Assembly: GCA_013205275.1 (NCBI GenBank)
Contig: JABMNG010000038.1
Span: 1 to 8,446 of the forward strand
Reading direction: 5' to 3'
DNA length: 8,446 nucleotides
Source: Methylophilales bacterium
Lineage (GTDB): Bacteria > Pseudomonadota > Gammaproteobacteria > Burkholderiales > Methylophilaceae
Shown: one piece after another, positions 7,869 to 8,446 of the stretch
Layout of the letters: each line of letters begins with the position of its first letter
Position numbering within the stretch: the first letter of the stretch is position 1
Notes under the pieces: generated by a model
Told to the model about the DNA's origin: nothing
Databases searched by the model: none
What the model saw: the letters and a program-made list of their open reading frames with translations, nothing else
Position numbers and translations under genes: made by a program

Positions 7869-7870
7869 AT
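7865..7870 (+). promoter_or_regulatory. Likely -10 element of the queF promoter
   Basis: A perfect TATAAT, 26 bases before the queF ATG, predicting a start near 7877 and a leader of about 20 bases. No good -35 is present at 16-18 bp (AGGAAA at 7842-7847), so it may be weak or need an activator. The leader is too short for a preQ1 riboswitch. Confidence 0.5.
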
Positions 7871-7896
7871 GAATCTTTTTTTAATATTAAATATTT

Positions 7897-8343
7897 ATGA
7901 AATCGCAATCACTCGGTCAAAAACCAACTGCTCAGCCCTCAAAAGACCTTGAGGTATTTGATAATCCAAACCCATCAAGAGACTTTCATATTCATATGCA
8001 GATCCCTGAATTTACCTGTTTGTGTCCTAAAACAGGTCAACCAGATTTTGCTACGCTGTACCTTGATTATATCCCCGATAAACGTTGTGTGGAACTAAAA
8101 AGTCTAAAACTTTATATCTGGTCATTTAGGGATGAGGGTTGCTTTCATGAGGCGGTTACTAATCGGATTCTTGATGATTTGGTGAACGCTACAAAGCCAA
8201 GATACATGAAATTAACTGCAAAGTTTTTTGTCAGGGGTGGCGTCTTCACAAATATTATTGCCGAATACAGAAAAAAGGGTTGGAAGCCACTTCCAGCAAT
8301 CAATTTAGGGCAGTTTGAATCACAATCTAATTTTCGTGATTAG
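7897..8343 (+). CDS. queF: NADPH-dependent 7-cyano-7-deazaguanine reductase QueF (short, single-domain type)
   Basis: Reduces the nitrile of preQ0 to the aminomethyl group of preQ1 using two NADPH (EC 1.7.1.13), the last free-base step before Tgt inserts preQ1 into tRNAs with GUN anticodons on the way to queuosine. The 148 residues fit the single-T-fold (Bacillus YkvM) type. The catalytic thioimide-forming cysteine is C43 in CPKTGQPDFA, with the general acid D50. The QueF signature VELKSLKLY spans 65-73, and the substrate pocket pair is H84-E85 in GCFHEAVTNRI. FFVRGG (110-115) follows as expected. ATG at 7897 is the first start after an in-frame stop at 7888, and the next Met (M34) would remove the N-terminal strand. 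No Shine-Dalgarno precedes it. It is divergent from smc and followed by a tRNA promoter only 11 bases after the stop; no terminator is visible. E. coli has the longer two-fold type instead. Confidence 0.97.
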   Translation: MKSQSLGQKPTAQPSKDLEVFDNPNPSRDFHIHMQIPEFTCLCPKTGQPDFATLYLDYIPDKRCVELKSLKLYIWSFRDEGCFHEAVTNRILDDLVNATKPRYMKLTAKFFVRGGVFTNIIAEYRKKGWKPLPAINLGQFESQSNFRD

Positions 8344-8353
8344 TTAAGAGTTG

Positions 8354-8382
8354 TTGACACTCGCTTTTTAGGTCTTTAATAT
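8354..8382 (+). promoter_or_regulatory. Promoter of the tRNA-Ala gene
   Basis: A perfect -35 TTGACA (8354-8359), a 17-bp spacer and a -10 TAATAT (8377-8382, four of six). A TTTAAT at 8375-8380 (five of six, 15-bp spacer) is the alternative -10. Transcription would begin near 8389, about ten bases before the tRNA. The near-consensus -35 and optimal spacing suit a strongly expressed stable RNA. Confidence 0.7.
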
Positions 8383-8398
8383 CACTCCTCCAGACAGT

Positions 8399-8446
<48 letters not shown>

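Noticed and set aside
7871..7896. preQ1 riboswitch before queF
   Set aside because: The predicted leader is about 20 bases of nearly pure A/T with no room for the aptamer's stem and C-rich loop.
7869..7965. Short plus-strand ORF starting at the ATG inside TATAATGAATC, overlapping the start of queF in another frame, as a possible leader peptide
   Set aside because: The only purine-rich site (GAGGAAAG at 7841-7848) is over 20 bases from the ATG, and the predicted transcript start near 7877 would exclude this ATG.
8344..8353. Terminator after queF
   Set aside because: No inverted repeat or U-run occurs between the queF stop and the tRNA promoter; queF transcripts may read into the tRNA gene.

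Overview
The window looks like chromosomal DNA from an AT-rich gammaproteobacterium. The main evidence is the gene order smc-zipA-ligA on one strand (ZipA is essentially a gammaproteobacterial protein) and a tRNA-Ala(GGC) 5' half almost identical to the enterobacterial one as I remember it. Keeping SMC rather than MukB, together with low GC, fits free-living or symbiotic marine lineages such as the SUP05/Thioglobus group. That assignment is inference. I see no mobile elements, CRISPR arrays or signs of recent transfer.

Layout, right to left on the minus strand: smc (7822 to 4331), zipA (4324 to 3260), ligA (3258 to 1240), a secreted TPR-like protein (1243 to 371), a previously easy-to-miss 37-residue membrane protein (306 to 193), and the first 48 codons of a histone-deacetylase/AcuC-like protein with a signal peptide (144 to the window edge). 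The first four genes are packed with gaps of 6 bp, 1 bp and a 4-bp ATGA overlap, so they almost certainly form one operon covering chromosome organisation (SMC), divisome anchoring (ZipA) and replication/repair ligation (LigA), with a periplasmic protein of unknown role at its end. The last two genes have 64 and 48 bp of upstream space and may be transcribed separately.

On the plus strand, queF (7897-8343), a queuosine-pathway nitrile reductase of the short type, diverges from smc. The two share a 74-bp spacer in which a perfect plus-strand TATAAT and a minus-strand TATACT overlap by four bases. Eleven bases after queF begins a strong promoter (TTGACA, 17 bp, TAATAT) for a tRNA-Ala(GGC) gene cut by the right edge.

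Most of the window is ordinary core genome. The points worth a second look are an apparent tandem duplication of the ZipA C-terminal FtsZ-binding fold, the tiny cysteine-containing membrane ORF with the best Shine-Dalgarno in the window, the exported HDAC-like protein, and the overlapping divergent -10 elements.
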